From contig NZ_JONT01000010.1 in the NCBI RefSeq assembly GCF_000711975.1, positions 1 through 64,000 of the forward strand: DNA of 64,000 nucleotides. The letters are read 5' to 3'. The translations under genes and the position numbers were made by a program. A model generated the notes under the pieces. That model was not told the DNA's origin and made no database searches. It was given only the letters and a program-made list of their open reading frames with translations. Below, in pieces: positions 18,032 to 26,651 of the stretch. Source of the stretch: Desulfofalx alkaliphila DSM 12257 (GTDB lineage Bacteria > Bacillota > Desulfotomaculia > Desulfotomaculales > Desulfohalotomaculaceae). Position 1 is the first letter of the stretch. Each line of letters starts with the position of its first letter.

Positions 18032-18370
18032 ATGGGATACAGGGGTAAATTAAAAGATCCGTTAAACGATAACTTATTTGAAGCGGTGCTTACTCTGGAA
18101 ACAATAGATGACTGCTATCGTTTTTTTGAGGATATCTGTACTGTGGCTGAACTGCGGGCGCTGGCCCAGCGTCTGGAAGTGGCTAAAATGCTGGAAGCAA
18201 ATCGGACCTACGGCGATATTGCCTCTATAACCGGGGCCAGCACTGCCACTATCAGTCGGGTGAAACGCTGCTTAAACTATGGTGCCGACGGGTACAAATT
18301 GGTGCTTAAAAGGTTAGCTGCGAAACAAGAGGGGCTGGAAAAGCCACTGGACGAACGGGAGAGGGAGTAG
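18032..18370 (+). CDS. YerC/YecD-type TrpR-like regulator
   Basis: 112 residues with a TrpR-fold helix-turn-helix: ICTVAELRALAQRLEVAKML followed by YGDIASITGASTATISRVKR. The TrpR/YerC family proteins of Firmicutes frequently sit at the head of his or trp operons. It ends two bases before hisZ, so it is probably the first gene of the his operon and a candidate histidine-responsive regulator. AGGAGGG lies seven bases before the ATG; TATAAT at 18003-18008 is a likely -10 box without a clear -35. Confidence 0.85.
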   Translation: MGYRGKLKDPLNDNLFEAVLTLETIDDCYRFFEDICTVAELRALAQRLEVAKMLEANRTYGDIASITGASTATISRVKRCLNYGADGYKLVLKRLAAKQEGLEKPLDERERE

Positions 18371-18372
18371 TT

Positions 18373-19578
18373 ATGACATCAAGTCGTTTTGGCCGCCTGC
18401 CCGAAGGGGTCAGGGACTTACTGCCCGCCGATGCCAGGCGTAAAAGACAAATGGAACAAGCCTTTGCAGATGTGGCTGGGAGCTGGGGGTATCAAGAGGT
18501 GATCACCCCCACCTTTGAGTATTTTGAAAATCTTTCATCGGGGGACAGCGACGATGATAAGCTGTATAAGTTTTTAGACCGCCGGGGCCACCTGATGGCC
18601 CTGAAACCCGATGTGACCAGGCCCATTGCCCGCTTGGTCGCCACCCGGATGCGCAACGCTCCTTTACCGCTGCGCCTATATTACTTATCCCATGCCTTTA
18701 ACTACGAGGAACCCCTTGTGGGCCGGCAGCGGGAGTATTATCAGGCCGGCGTTGAAATACTTGGGGCGGCAGGCCCTGCGGCGGATGCCGAAGCGGTGGC
18801 GCTGGCGGTGGAAGCCATGCAAAGCTGCGGCTTACAAGAATTTAGAATGAGTCTGGGTGATGTGAGTATCTTTCACAGCTTGATGGAAGAACTGCAGCTT
18901 TCTGAACTGCAGGTGCAGGCCATTAAAGGGGCCGTGGGGAAAAAGGACTTTGTACTGTTGGAAGAACAGCTGTCCTCAACCGGCATATCCCAGGAAAAAC
19001 AAAGGCGTATTTCCAAGCTGCTGTCGCTGAGGGGTGGGCCTCAGGTGCTCGATCAGGCCAGGGAGATATTGGACAGTGAAAGGGCCCTGGCCGCTCTGGA
19101 AAATTTGGGCCAGGTTTATGGCACATTAAAGAGTTACGGTGTACAGGAAGCGGTGACTTTAGATTTAGGACTGCTGCTGGGCTTAGATTACTACACCGGG
19201 GTGGTCTTTGAAGGGTATACCCTATCCTTGGGCTTTCCGGTCTGCGGAGGGGGCCGTTACGACAAACTCTTAGAACATTTTGGCTACCCCTTACCTGCCA
19301 CCGGCTTTGCCCTAAGCCTAGATCAGTTGTTGGCTGTCAAGGAGAAAGAGCAGGACCGGTCTGAAGAGGCCTTGGTTGATGTGCTGGTGGCCTGGGGTGA
19401 GAACAGGCTGGATGAGGCGGTGAGAAAGGCACAGGAACTTAGGGCCCAGGGTTTAAAGGTTGAACTGCAGCTGGAGCCAGGCACTCCAGATGAAGCAAAA
19501 GATTATGCAATAAATAATAAAATAAAGAGACTGGTATATATTAATACAGGGGATGTTCAGGATGAATTATTAACATGA
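18373..19578 (+). CDS. hisZ: ATP phosphoribosyltransferase regulatory subunit
   Basis: 401 residues resembling class II histidyl-tRNA synthetase, with GVRDLLP at the N-terminus and DLGLLLGLDYYTGVVFEGY near 265-283, but lacking the anticodon-domain features needed for charging. It forms an octamer with the short HisG and confers histidine feedback inhibition. The short 221-residue HisG downstream confirms this pairing. A GAGAGGGAG site precedes the ATG. Confidence 0.93.
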   Translation: MTSSRFGRLPEGVRDLLPADARRKRQMEQAFADVAGSWGYQEVITPTFEYFENLSSGDSDDDKLYKFLDRRGHLMALKPDVTRPIARLVATRMRNAPLPLRLYYLSHAFNYEEPLVGRQREYYQAGVEILGAAGPAADAEAVALAVEAMQSCGLQEFRMSLGDVSIFHSLMEELQLSELQVQAIKGAVGKKDFVLLEEQLSSTGISQEKQRRISKLLSLRGGPQVLDQAREILDSERALAALENLGQVYGTLKSYGVQEAVTLDLGLLLGLDYYTGVVFEGYTLSLGFPVCGGGRYDKLLEHFGYPLPATGFALSLDQLLAVKEKEQDRSEEALVDVLVAWGENRLDEAVRKAQELRAQGLKVELQLEPGTPDEAKDYAINNKIKRLVYINTGDVQDELLT

Positions 19579-19617
19579 GCAGCTATTCCCCACTAATTTA
19601 AAAGGAGGTCGGTTATA

Positions 19618-20223
19618 GTGTCTATCTGCCGCAAGTTGTTATTGACCCTGTTAATACTTGGTCTAACGGTTGTCATGGCATCCTGCTCCAGACAAGGGAT
19701 AGATCCCATACCCGGTGTGCAGTCGCTGCTGCCGCTGGAGGAGGGCAACCAATGGCATTACCGGGGTATCAACAGTGAATACGCCCAGTACAGCGAACGG
19801 GTCTTGTACCTTGAAGGCAGCCGGGTGCAGGTGGTAAGGGAAAACCCAGGAACCACAATGGTTTTTATATATCAAGTGGAAGAGGACAGTATTGTGCTGG
19901 TTTACAGCCAAGAGGAATTTTATAGCGAAGAAAACATTTTAGACAGGGAAAATAACACCAGGGAAGTAATTTTGCAAGGGCCTGTGGCTGTGGGCACAAG
20001 CTGGCAGGTGGGGGACCGGCATTACGAAATTGTAGAAACCGATGCAAGGGTAGAAACGCCGGCCGGCCAATTTCAAAATGCAGTGAAGGTGCGGTCTGTA
20101 TTCACGGGCAGCGAACATGAAATTATTCAACACTATGTACAAAATGTGGGTATGGTTAGGTCTGAGTTTATTTCCGGTGACTCCAAAATAATTTCAGAAT
20201 TGGAAAGCTACCATGTAAATTAG
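19618..20223 (+). CDS. Lipoprotein of unknown function inside the his operon
   Basis: 201 residues starting with GTG and a type II signal peptide, lipobox VMASC with Cys23 as the lipidation site. The mature part is beta-rich (LEEGNQWHYRG, VAVGTSWQVGDRHYEIV), like secreted beta-sheet proteins of clostridia. Good AAAGGAGG site. It interrupts hisZ and hisG, with a terminator-like hairpin after it. No link to histidine is apparent, so it may be an insertion. Confidence 0.75.
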   Translation: MSICRKLLLTLLILGLTVVMASCSRQGIDPIPGVQSLLPLEEGNQWHYRGINSEYAQYSERVLYLEGSRVQVVRENPGTTMVFIYQVEEDSIVLVYSQEEFYSEENILDRENNTREVILQGPVAVGTSWQVGDRHYEIVETDARVETPAGQFQNAVKVRSVFTGSEHEIIQHYVQNVGMVRSEFISGDSKIISELESYHVN

Positions 20224-20251
20224 AAATAAAGCAAAAACTTTATAAAATCAC

Positions 20252-20280
20252 TTGACACCCCCGGCCTGGGGGTTTATCCT
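20252..20280 (+). promoter_or_regulatory. Terminator-like hairpin with overlapping promoter before hisG
   Basis: TTGACA (20252-20257) and TATCCT (20275-20280), 17 bases apart, could be a promoter for hisG onward. Its spacer contains ACCCCC/GGGGGT (20257-20262 and 20268-20273), a hairpin followed by TTATCCTTTT that could terminate the lipoprotein transcript. Either reading is possible; the overlap is unusual. Confidence 0.4.
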
Positions 20281-20322
20281 TTTAACATATCATTAATTTA
20301 ACTAACTAAAGGAGGCCCCGTT

Positions 20323-20988
20323 GTGGTTGCAGCTGCTGAATTAATTACCTTTGCTATACCGAAGGGTACGCTATTTAAACCGTCCATAAAGCTGTTGGAG
20401 TCCGTGGGTTTTAATTGCGATGTGTTAAAAGGCGACTCCCGCCAGCTGGTTTTTACGGTGGAGGAGCAAGGTGTGCGCTATATAATTTGCCGCCCCACCG
20501 ATATTCCTACATTTGTGGAGTATGGGTCTGCAGACTTTGGCCTGGTGGGTAAGGATACCATTGTGGAACAAGAAAGGGACGTTTATGAACTCTTGGATTT
20601 AAAATACGGAGGCTGTCGTTTTGTGGTGGCGGTGCCGGAGCGACTTAAGGACATGGGTTTAGAAGAGTGGGGCCAGGCCAGGGTGGCCACCAAGTTTCCC
20701 CGGGTGTCGGAAGAATACTTTCGCTCCAAGGGCCTGCAGATGGAAATAATAAAACTGCATGGCAATATTGAGCTGGCCCCCACTGTGGGGCTGGCCGAAA
20801 TGATAGTGGATATTGTCTCCACCGGGCGCACCTTGAAGGAGAATAATTTGGTTCCCATTGAAGAAGTAATGCGTTCCACCGCTCGGTTAATTGCCAACAG
20901 GGTAAGCCATCAGTACAAGGCGGAGAGGGTAAACGCTTTGGTGGAAGATTTTAGAAATGCCATTGATGGAGGGCTGTTTGATGATTAA
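20323..20988 (+). CDS. hisG: ATP phosphoribosyltransferase, short form
   Basis: Catalyses the first step of histidine synthesis, ATP plus PRPP. The 221-residue length is the short form lacking the C-terminal ACT-like regulatory domain, so it depends on HisZ. AIPKGTLFKPS at the N-terminus and the PRPP-loop segment EMIVDIVSTGRTL (near 157-169) are present. GTG start with AAAGGAGG at suitable distance. Overlaps hisD by eight bases. Confidence 0.95.
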   Translation: MVAAAELITFAIPKGTLFKPSIKLLESVGFNCDVLKGDSRQLVFTVEEQGVRYIICRPTDIPTFVEYGSADFGLVGKDTIVEQERDVYELLDLKYGGCRFVVAVPERLKDMGLEEWGQARVATKFPRVSEEYFRSKGLQMEIIKLHGNIELAPTVGLAEMIVDIVSTGRTLKENNLVPIEEVMRSTARLIANRVSHQYKAERVNALVEDFRNAIDGGLFDD

Positions 20989-22288
20989 AGTAGTTAACTC
21001 TGATGATTTGGCCCTGGCCGGATTGCTGTATCGCCGGGAAACCGGGCAGAAGGAAATAGCCGACAAGGTGGCCAAAATTGTTGAAGCGGTGTGCAATGAA
21101 GGGGACACCGCCCTTTTAAGATTTACCGAGGAATTTGATAAGGTACAACTGACCCCTGATCAATTGAAGGTGAAAGATGAAGAAATCGATGAGGCATATA
21201 AGCTGGTTGAACCTGCGGTGCTGGAGTCACTGCGGTTGGCCAGGGACCGCATTGAAAAATTTCACAGGCGGCAGCGGGCCGACTCTTGGTTTGAACCCGA
21301 TGCCGAAGGTACAGTGATGGGTCAAATGGTGCGCCCCCTTTTTCGGGTGGGCAGCTATGTGCCGGGGGGCACCGCCTCTTATCCATCGTCGGTGCTGATG
21401 AATGTTATTCCTGCTAAGGTTGCCGGTGTGAAACATATTGTGATGGTTACTCCCCCCGGCAAAGACGGCAGGATTAACCCCTATACCCTGGTGGCTGCCC
21501 GGGAGTCCGGGGCCACGGAAATTTACCGCATTGGCGGTGCCCAGGCCATTGCCGCCCTTGCCTATGGCACCCAAACAATTCGTCCGGTGGATAAAATAAC
21601 AGGCCCGGGGAATATTTATGTTACGCTGGCTAAGCAGCAGGTTTATGGCCAGGTGGACATAGATATGCTGGCAGGTCCCAGTGAGGTGCTGGTTATTGCT
21701 GACGGTAAGGCCAATGCCGCCTATATTGCCGCCGACATGTTGTCCCAGGCAGAACACGACCCCCTGGCCGCAGCCCTCTTATTAACCCCTGACGAAGGGC
21801 TGGCCCAACGGGTACAGGAGGAACTAAGAAAACAAATTGCCGGGCTGCCCAGGCAAAATGTTGCTAAGCGTTCCCTGGGGGATTACGGCACCATTGTCAT
21901 TACTAAGGACTTAGACGAGGCCTTTAAAATAGTCAACAGATTTGCGCCCGAACACCTTGAACTTTTGGTGGATGACCCCTTTTCCTGGCTGGGCAAGGTG
22001 TATAATGCCGGTTCGGTATTTTTGGGGCCCTATTCGCCGGAACCGGTGGGGGATTATCTGGCAGGGCCCAATCACGTACTGCCCACCGGAGGCACCGCCA
22101 GGTTTTACTCAGGCCTTAACCTGGATGCCTTTGTAAAAAAATCCACCGTGATTTCTTTTTCCAAGGCCACCTTAAGTCGTTTGGGTGATCACGTGATACG
22201 CTTGGCAGAGGTGGAGGGCTTACAGGCCCATGCCAATGCTGTGCGCTTGAGGTTAGAACAAGAGGGAAAGAATGGGGGAGATAAATAA
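20981..22288 (+). CDS. hisD: Histidinol dehydrogenase
   Basis: Oxidises histidinol twice to histidine with NAD and a zinc ion. 435 residues from ATG 20981, preceded by GGAGGG; an in-frame ATG 24 bases earlier is less likely. MLAGPSEVLVIAD and QAEHDP supply the known substrate and zinc residues; PVGDYLAGPNHVLPTGG carries the catalytic histidine region. Overlaps hisG by eight bases and abuts hisC. Confidence 0.95.
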   Translation: MIKVVNSDDLALAGLLYRRETGQKEIADKVAKIVEAVCNEGDTALLRFTEEFDKVQLTPDQLKVKDEEIDEAYKLVEPAVLESLRLARDRIEKFHRRQRADSWFEPDAEGTVMGQMVRPLFRVGSYVPGGTASYPSSVLMNVIPAKVAGVKHIVMVTPPGKDGRINPYTLVAARESGATEIYRIGGAQAIAALAYGTQTIRPVDKITGPGNIYVTLAKQQVYGQVDIDMLAGPSEVLVIADGKANAAYIAADMLSQAEHDPLAAALLLTPDEGLAQRVQEELRKQIAGLPRQNVAKRSLGDYGTIVITKDLDEAFKIVNRFAPEHLELLVDDPFSWLGKVYNAGSVFLGPYSPEPVGDYLAGPNHVLPTGGTARFYSGLNLDAFVKKSTVISFSKATLSRLGDHVIRLAEVEGLQAHANAVRLRLEQEGKNGGDK

Positions 22289-23356
22289 ATGTTTAACCCT
22301 TCTTTATTGATGCGGGAAGATTTGCGCCGGCTAAAGCCGTATCAACCCCATGATTATCCCGACACCGTCAAATTGGATGCCAACGAAAACCCCTATCCCT
22401 TTCCGGCGGAGGCCCTGGAAGAAATAGGGGCTATGGTTGGCCGGGTGGATTTTCCCCGCTATCCGGATCCGGTGGCAAATGACCTGCGCAGGGATTTGGC
22501 CGACTATGCCGGGGTGCAGCCGGAGCAAATATTGGTGGGCAACGGCTCTGACGAAATCATTTTAAATTTAGCAATGGCCTTCGGCGGCGGTCGGTCGGTG
22601 GTCATTGCCGCCCCTACCTTCTCCATGTACCGCATTGACAGCCAAATTGCCGGGGCAGAGCCGGTGGAAGTGCCCCGCAGTGATAACTTTGACATTAACG
22701 CCGGCGTGATGGTGATGGCGGTCCGGGGCACAGGCGCTAAGCTGATGATCCTGTGCAGCCCCAACAACCCCACCGGCAATGCCACAAAAATGGAAGTCAT
22801 TGAAGAAATTGTCGATAATACCGATGCGCTGGTGGTGGTGGACCAAGCCTACATCGAGTTTGGCGGCGAAGACTGTGTAAGGCTCTTGGATAAGTACCCA
22901 AATGTGGCTATACTGCGCACCTTTTCTAAGGCCTTTGGGCTGGCCGGTTTGCGGGTGGGCTACCTTTTGGCCTCCCCGGCGGTGATCAATGAGCTGATGC
23001 GCATAAAACAGCCCTACAACTTAAATAGCTTTTCGCAAATGTCAGCCAGGGTGGCCTTAAAGTATTTGCCCCGGTTTAAAGCCCAGTGGCAGAAAATAAT
23101 TGCCCACCGGGATGAATTATCCCAACAGCTTTCTAAGATGCCCGGGCTAGAGGTTTACCCCTCTGATGCCAACTTTATACTGTTTCGCACCGGCCTGGAT
23201 GCGGATTTTGTGCACAGCCGGCTTATAGAGAAGAAGGTGTTAATTAGAAATCTGGGGAAAGATATGCCCGGCTACCTGAGGGTCAGTGTGGGCACCGCCC
23301 AAGAAAATGCAGTGTTTATTAAGGCGTTGTCAGAAATTATTGGCGAGGTGAAGTGA
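22289..23356 (+). CDS. hisC: Histidinol-phosphate aminotransferase
   Basis: PLP-dependent class II aminotransferase acting on imidazole acetol phosphate. 355 residues, with LDANENPYPFP near the N-terminus, GNGSDEII for cofactor phosphate, SPNNPTGN, and SKAFGLAGLRVGY with the PLP-binding Lys. The ATG directly follows the hisD stop codon with GGGGGAG upstream. Confidence 0.95.
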   Translation: MFNPSLLMREDLRRLKPYQPHDYPDTVKLDANENPYPFPAEALEEIGAMVGRVDFPRYPDPVANDLRRDLADYAGVQPEQILVGNGSDEIILNLAMAFGGGRSVVIAAPTFSMYRIDSQIAGAEPVEVPRSDNFDINAGVMVMAVRGTGAKLMILCSPNNPTGNATKMEVIEEIVDNTDALVVVDQAYIEFGGEDCVRLLDKYPNVAILRTFSKAFGLAGLRVGYLLASPAVINELMRIKQPYNLNSFSQMSARVALKYLPRFKAQWQKIIAHRDELSQQLSKMPGLEVYPSDANFILFRTGLDADFVHSRLIEKKVLIRNLGKDMPGYLRVSVGTAQENAVFIKALSEIIGEVK

Positions 23357-23357
23357 A

Positions 23358-23945
23358 GTGGCAAGAACTGCCAAGATAGAAAGGCAAACCACAGAGACCA
23401 ATGTTTCTCTGAATTTGGGCCTTGACGGTGCCGGTGTGGCGAAAATAAGTACCGAGGTGGGTTTTTTTGACCACATGCTAAACCTGTGGGTAAAGCACGG
23501 GGGCTTTAACTTAGAGTTGTATGCCCAGGGCGATCTCTGTGTGGATGCCCACCATACCGTTGAAGATGTGGGTATTTGCTTGGGCAAGGCGGTGCGGGAG
23601 GCCTTGGGTGATAAAAGGGGCATCACCCGCTACGGACATGCCTTTGTGCCCATGGATGAAGCGCTGGTGCTGGCGGTGGTGGATTACAGCGGCCGGGGCT
23701 ACCTGGCCTTGGAGGCGGATTTCCCCTCCCAAAAGGTGGGGGAATTTGATACTGAATTGGTGGAAGAATTTTTACGGGCCCTGGCGGTAAACGGTGAGTT
23801 TACACTGCATGTGCGGGTGCTAACAGGTAGAAATACCCATCACATCATAGAGGCAATTTTTAAGGCCCTGGGCCGGGCAATGGGCCAGGCGGCCGCCATA
23901 GATGATAAGGTTCAGGGTATACCCTCTACCAAGGGCCTACTTTAA
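23358..23945 (+). CDS. hisB: Imidazoleglycerol-phosphate dehydratase
   Basis: 195 residues, monofunctional. The metal-binding motifs GFFDHMLNL (near 36-44), DAHHTVEDVGI (near 62-72) and NTHHIIEAIFK (near 155-165) are conserved. GTG start immediately after the hisC stop. Only 60 bases separate it from hisA, the place where hisH is found in most Firmicute his operons. Confidence 0.95.
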   Translation: MARTAKIERQTTETNVSLNLGLDGAGVAKISTEVGFFDHMLNLWVKHGGFNLELYAQGDLCVDAHHTVEDVGICLGKAVREALGDKRGITRYGHAFVPMDEALVLAVVDYSGRGYLALEADFPSQKVGEFDTELVEEFLRALAVNGEFTLHVRVLTGRNTHHIIEAIFKALGRAMGQAAAIDDKVQGIPSTKGLL

Positions 23946-24005
23946 TTTGTCCCTTTTGTATCTGCAGGCGGTTAATAAAGAACTTTTTAAGAAAGTTGGT
24001 GTGAA

Positions 24006-24743
24006 ATGCTAGTGATTCCGGCCATCGACCTTAGGGATGGCAGATGTGTTAGATTGGTGGAAGGACGACTGGATCAAGAAACGGTATATTCAGAACAACC
24101 GGTGGATACTGCTAAACACTGGCAGCAAATGGGGGCTGAATACTTGCACCTGGTTGATTTGGACGGTGCCTTTGCTGGTTCTCCCCAAAACTTAGATGTA
24201 ATTAAAGAAATAGTGAAGGTATTAAATATACCGGTGCAGGTGGGCGGTGGCATTAGGGACCTTGGCACCGTTGCCATGCTATTGGATATGGGGGTAGACA
24301 GGGTGATACTGGGCACCGCTGCCATATCCCAGCCCCACTTGGTGCAGCAGGCGGTGGAGAAGTACGGCGACAGCATTGTGCTGGGCATAGATGCCCGGGA
24401 CGGCAAGGTGGCTGTACAGGGCTGGGCCATTGAATCCGACATGGAAGTGCTAGACCTGGCACTGCAAATGAAGGAGCTAGGGATAAGGCGGGCGGTATTC
24501 ACCGACATTCGCCGGGACGGCACCCTAAAGGGACCTAACCTGGAGGCCACCGGAGAGCTGGCCCGGGCCAGCGGTTTGAAGATAATTGCCTCCGGCGGAG
24601 TATCCAGCCTTGATGATTTAATTAAAATTAAAGGGTTGGAGAGCCTCGGTGTGGAGGGGGCCATTATGGGTAAGGCCCTATATGCGGGCACCGTTGACTT
24701 TAAAGATGCCTTGGCGGTGGCCAAAGGCCGGGTGGTGAAGTGA
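24006..24743 (+). CDS. hisA: ProFAR isomerase
   Basis: Isomerises phosphoribosyl-formimino-AICAR phosphate. A 245-residue TIM barrel with the N-terminal catalytic Asp in [14 protein letters not shown], phosphate-binding GGGIRDL and IASGGVSS. The stop overlaps the hisF start (TGATG). GAAAGTTGGTG lies upstream of the ATG, a modest ribosome site. Confidence 0.95.
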   Translation: MLVIPAIDLRDGRCVRLVEGRLDQETVYSEQPVDTAKHWQQMGAEYLHLVDLDGAFAGSPQNLDVIKEIVKVLNIPVQVGGGIRDLGTVAMLLDMGVDRVILGTAAISQPHLVQQAVEKYGDSIVLGIDARDGKVAVQGWAIESDMEVLDLALQMKELGIRRAVFTDIRRDGTLKGPNLEATGELARASGLKIIASGGVSSLDDLIKIKGLESLGVEGAIMGKALYAGTVDFKDALAVAKGRVVK

Positions 24744-25501
24744 TGGCCTTTAAGAGAATTATTCCCTGCCTGGATGTGAATGAAGGCCGGGTGGTCAAGG
24801 GCACTAACTTTGTCAATTTGAGGGATGCCGGTGACCCGGTGGAATTGGCCGCCCTCTATAATGCTGAGGGAGCCGATGAGCTGGTATTGTTAGATATCAC
24901 TGCCACCGCCGAAAAGAGAAAGACAATGTTAGATGTGGTGAGGCGTACAGCAGAAAAGGTAAACATGCCCTTCGCGGTGGGGGGCGGCATTAGAACGATA
25001 GAGAATATTAATGAGATACTGAAGGCCGGGGCGGATAAAGTGTGCATTGGTACCGCCGCCATTAAAAATCCCCAACTGATTAAAGAAGGGGCCGGCGCCT
25101 TTGGCAGCGGGTGTATTGTGGTGGCCATTGATGCCAGAAGGGTGGCACCCGGCCGGTGGGAAGTTTACACCCACGGCGGACGCACCCCAACGGGTATCGA
25201 TGCGGTAGAATGGGCTAAAAAAATGGAGTCCTTTGGGGCAGGGGAAATACTGCTTACCAGTATGGACCGTGATGGAACTAAAGAAGGCTTTGACTTGGAG
25301 CTGACCGGTGCAGTGGCCGATGCAGTAAAGATCCCGGTGATAGTATCCGGCGGTGTGGGCAATTTGGAGCACCTGGCCCAGGGCCTGACGGTAGGGAAGG
25401 CCGACGCCGCCCTGGCGGCATCCATCTTTCACTTTAGGGAGTATTCCATCCGCCAGGCAAAGGAGTATCTGCAGCGGCGGGGTATACCGGTGCGCTTATA
25501 G
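24743..25501 (+). CDS. hisF: Imidazole glycerol phosphate synthase, cyclase subunit
   Basis: TIM-barrel subunit that condenses PRFAR with ammonia to IGP and AICAR. 252 residues from ATG 24743; [13 protein letters not shown] contains catalytic Asp11-equivalent and [14 protein letters not shown] the second Asp. In family members ammonia is channelled from HisH glutaminase; no hisH is present in the window, although the HisF barrel looks fully conserved, and it can work with free ammonia in vitro. Confidence 0.95.
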   Translation: MAFKRIIPCLDVNEGRVVKGTNFVNLRDAGDPVELAALYNAEGADELVLLDITATAEKRKTMLDVVRRTAEKVNMPFAVGGGIRTIENINEILKAGADKVCIGTAAIKNPQLIKEGAGAFGSGCIVVAIDARRVAPGRWEVYTHGGRTPTGIDAVEWAKKMESFGAGEILLTSMDRDGTKEGFDLELTGAVADAVKIPVIVSGGVGNLEHLAQGLTVGKADAALAASIFHFREYSIRQAKEYLQRRGIPVRL

Positions 25502-25512
25502 GGGGCAGAAAA

Positions 25513-26193
25513 GTGCAGTTTAATGTCAATGATTTAAAATATAACGAGGCGGGCTTAATACCGGCCATTATTCAAGAGGCAGACAGCAAGGAAGTTTTAA
25601 TGATGGCCTGGATGAATAAGGAGGCAGTGGCCAAAACGCTGGACACCAAAGAAACCTGGTTTTACAGCCGCAGCAGGAAAAAGCTGTGGCATAAGGGTGA
25701 AAGCAGCGGGCATGTGCAGAAGGTAAGGTCAATCTACTATGACTGCGATGCTGATACACTCTTGGTGCTGGTGGAACAAAGGGGACCCGGTGCCTGCCAT
25801 GAGGGTTACAGCACTTGTTTTCACTACCGGATAAAAGAGGACAGGACCGTTCAGGTGGAAGGTGAGCGGCAGTTTAATCCCGCTGAGGTGTACGGGGATG
25901 AAGGCTTGGCCGGTGCAGACATCATCGATGAACTGTACCGGGTGATCTTAGAGCGCCAGGCCAATCGGCCGGAGGGTTCCTATACCACCTATTTATTTAA
26001 CAAGGGTGTAGACAAAATTTGTAAAAAAGTAGGGGAAGAGTCGGCAGAGGTTATTATAGCTGCCAAAAACCAAGATGTCCAAGAGCTTACATACGAAAGC
26101 GCAGATTTAATTTACCACCTACTGGTGCTGATGGCTGACCGGGGCGTAACAACAAAGCAGTTATTTGCGGAACTGGAAAAAAGAAGAAAGTAG
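25513..26193 (+). CDS. hisIE: Bifunctional PRA-CH / PRA-PH
   Basis: 226-residue fusion: N-terminal phosphoribosyl-AMP cyclohydrolase ([26 protein letters not shown], and zinc ligands in YYDCDADT and GPGACHEG) and C-terminal phosphoribosyl-ATP pyrophosphohydrolase ([21 protein letters not shown]). GTG start with GGGGG site. Last gene of the his operon. Confidence 0.94.
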   Translation: MQFNVNDLKYNEAGLIPAIIQEADSKEVLMMAWMNKEAVAKTLDTKETWFYSRSRKKLWHKGESSGHVQKVRSIYYDCDADTLLVLVEQRGPGACHEGYSTCFHYRIKEDRTVQVEGERQFNPAEVYGDEGLAGADIIDELYRVILERQANRPEGSYTTYLFNKGVDKICKKVGEESAEVIIAAKNQDVQELTYESADLIYHLLVLMADRGVTTKQLFAELEKRRK

Positions 26194-26222
26194 TAAGGGA
26201 GAGCCCCATTGGCTCTCCCTTA
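26194..26222 (+). terminator. Hairpin after hisIE
   Basis: TAAGGGAGAGCC (26194-26205) pairs perfectly with GGCTCTCCCTTA (26211-26222), a 12-bp stem with loop CCATT. The T-tract is weak. It marks the end of the his operon. Confidence 0.7.
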
Positions 26223-26270
26223 AACACTTTATTAATCGGCCGCCCTGGCCGGTTTGTCTAACCCCTTTTC

Positions 26271-26471
26271 TTACCAGGTGGTAAACTTTAATTTAATAAC
26301 TATTCTATTTTCATCGGTCTCATGGATGACGTCTGTGACTGCAAAGACTTCGCTTTCAATTACCACCTTTTCACCTATACGAGGTACGGCGTTGTAATCA
26401 ATTTGCCTAGACTTGATTACCTTTTCTTGTCCATCTTCCGGGAAGTGGGTCCATAAACTGTACCTTGGCAT
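26271..26471 (-). CDS. Small conserved-looking protein of unknown function
   Basis: 66 residues from an ATG at 26471 that follows AGGGGGT on the minus strand; the longer in-frame extension has no ribosome site. The sequence has alternating strand-like stretches (RIGEKVVIESEVFAVTDVI, RIVIKLKF) that fit a small beta-barrel. No family recognised. Divergent from pcrA. Confidence 0.6.
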   Translation of the reverse strand: MPRYSLWTHFPEDGQEKVIKSRQIDYNAVPRIGEKVVIESEVFAVTDVIHETDENRIVIKLKFTTW

Positions 26472-26611
26472 TGATATACCCCCTATGGCTTTTAGATTAT
26501 TATAGCAAAGCCTGTTAGATTTGGTAAGCCCGGACCTTATTTCTAGACTAGTCAAAATATACTGATAAATTATTTTGCTTCCATATCTTTGTTAATCAAG
26601 GGCCGGTTTTA

Positions 26612-26620
26612 TGTTATAAT
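26612..26620 (+). promoter_or_regulatory. Extended -10 promoter of pcrA
   Basis: TGT followed by TATAAT (26615-26620) is an extended -10 element; the -35 (TTAATC, 26592-26597) is weak. It lies 30 bases before the pcrA start. Confidence 0.55.
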
Positions 26621-26651
26621 ACACAGCAGTGTAAGGTGTTGGAGGTTAAAA

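Noticed and set aside
21227-21757. 176-residue frame on the minus strand inside hisD
   Set aside because: Antisense of a strongly conserved gene, no start signal, no recognisable motif.
24074-24724. 216-residue frame on the minus strand inside hisA
   Set aside because: It is the antisense shadow of a conserved hisA gene, has no ribosome site and shows the Ser/Pro-rich composition usual for such shadows.
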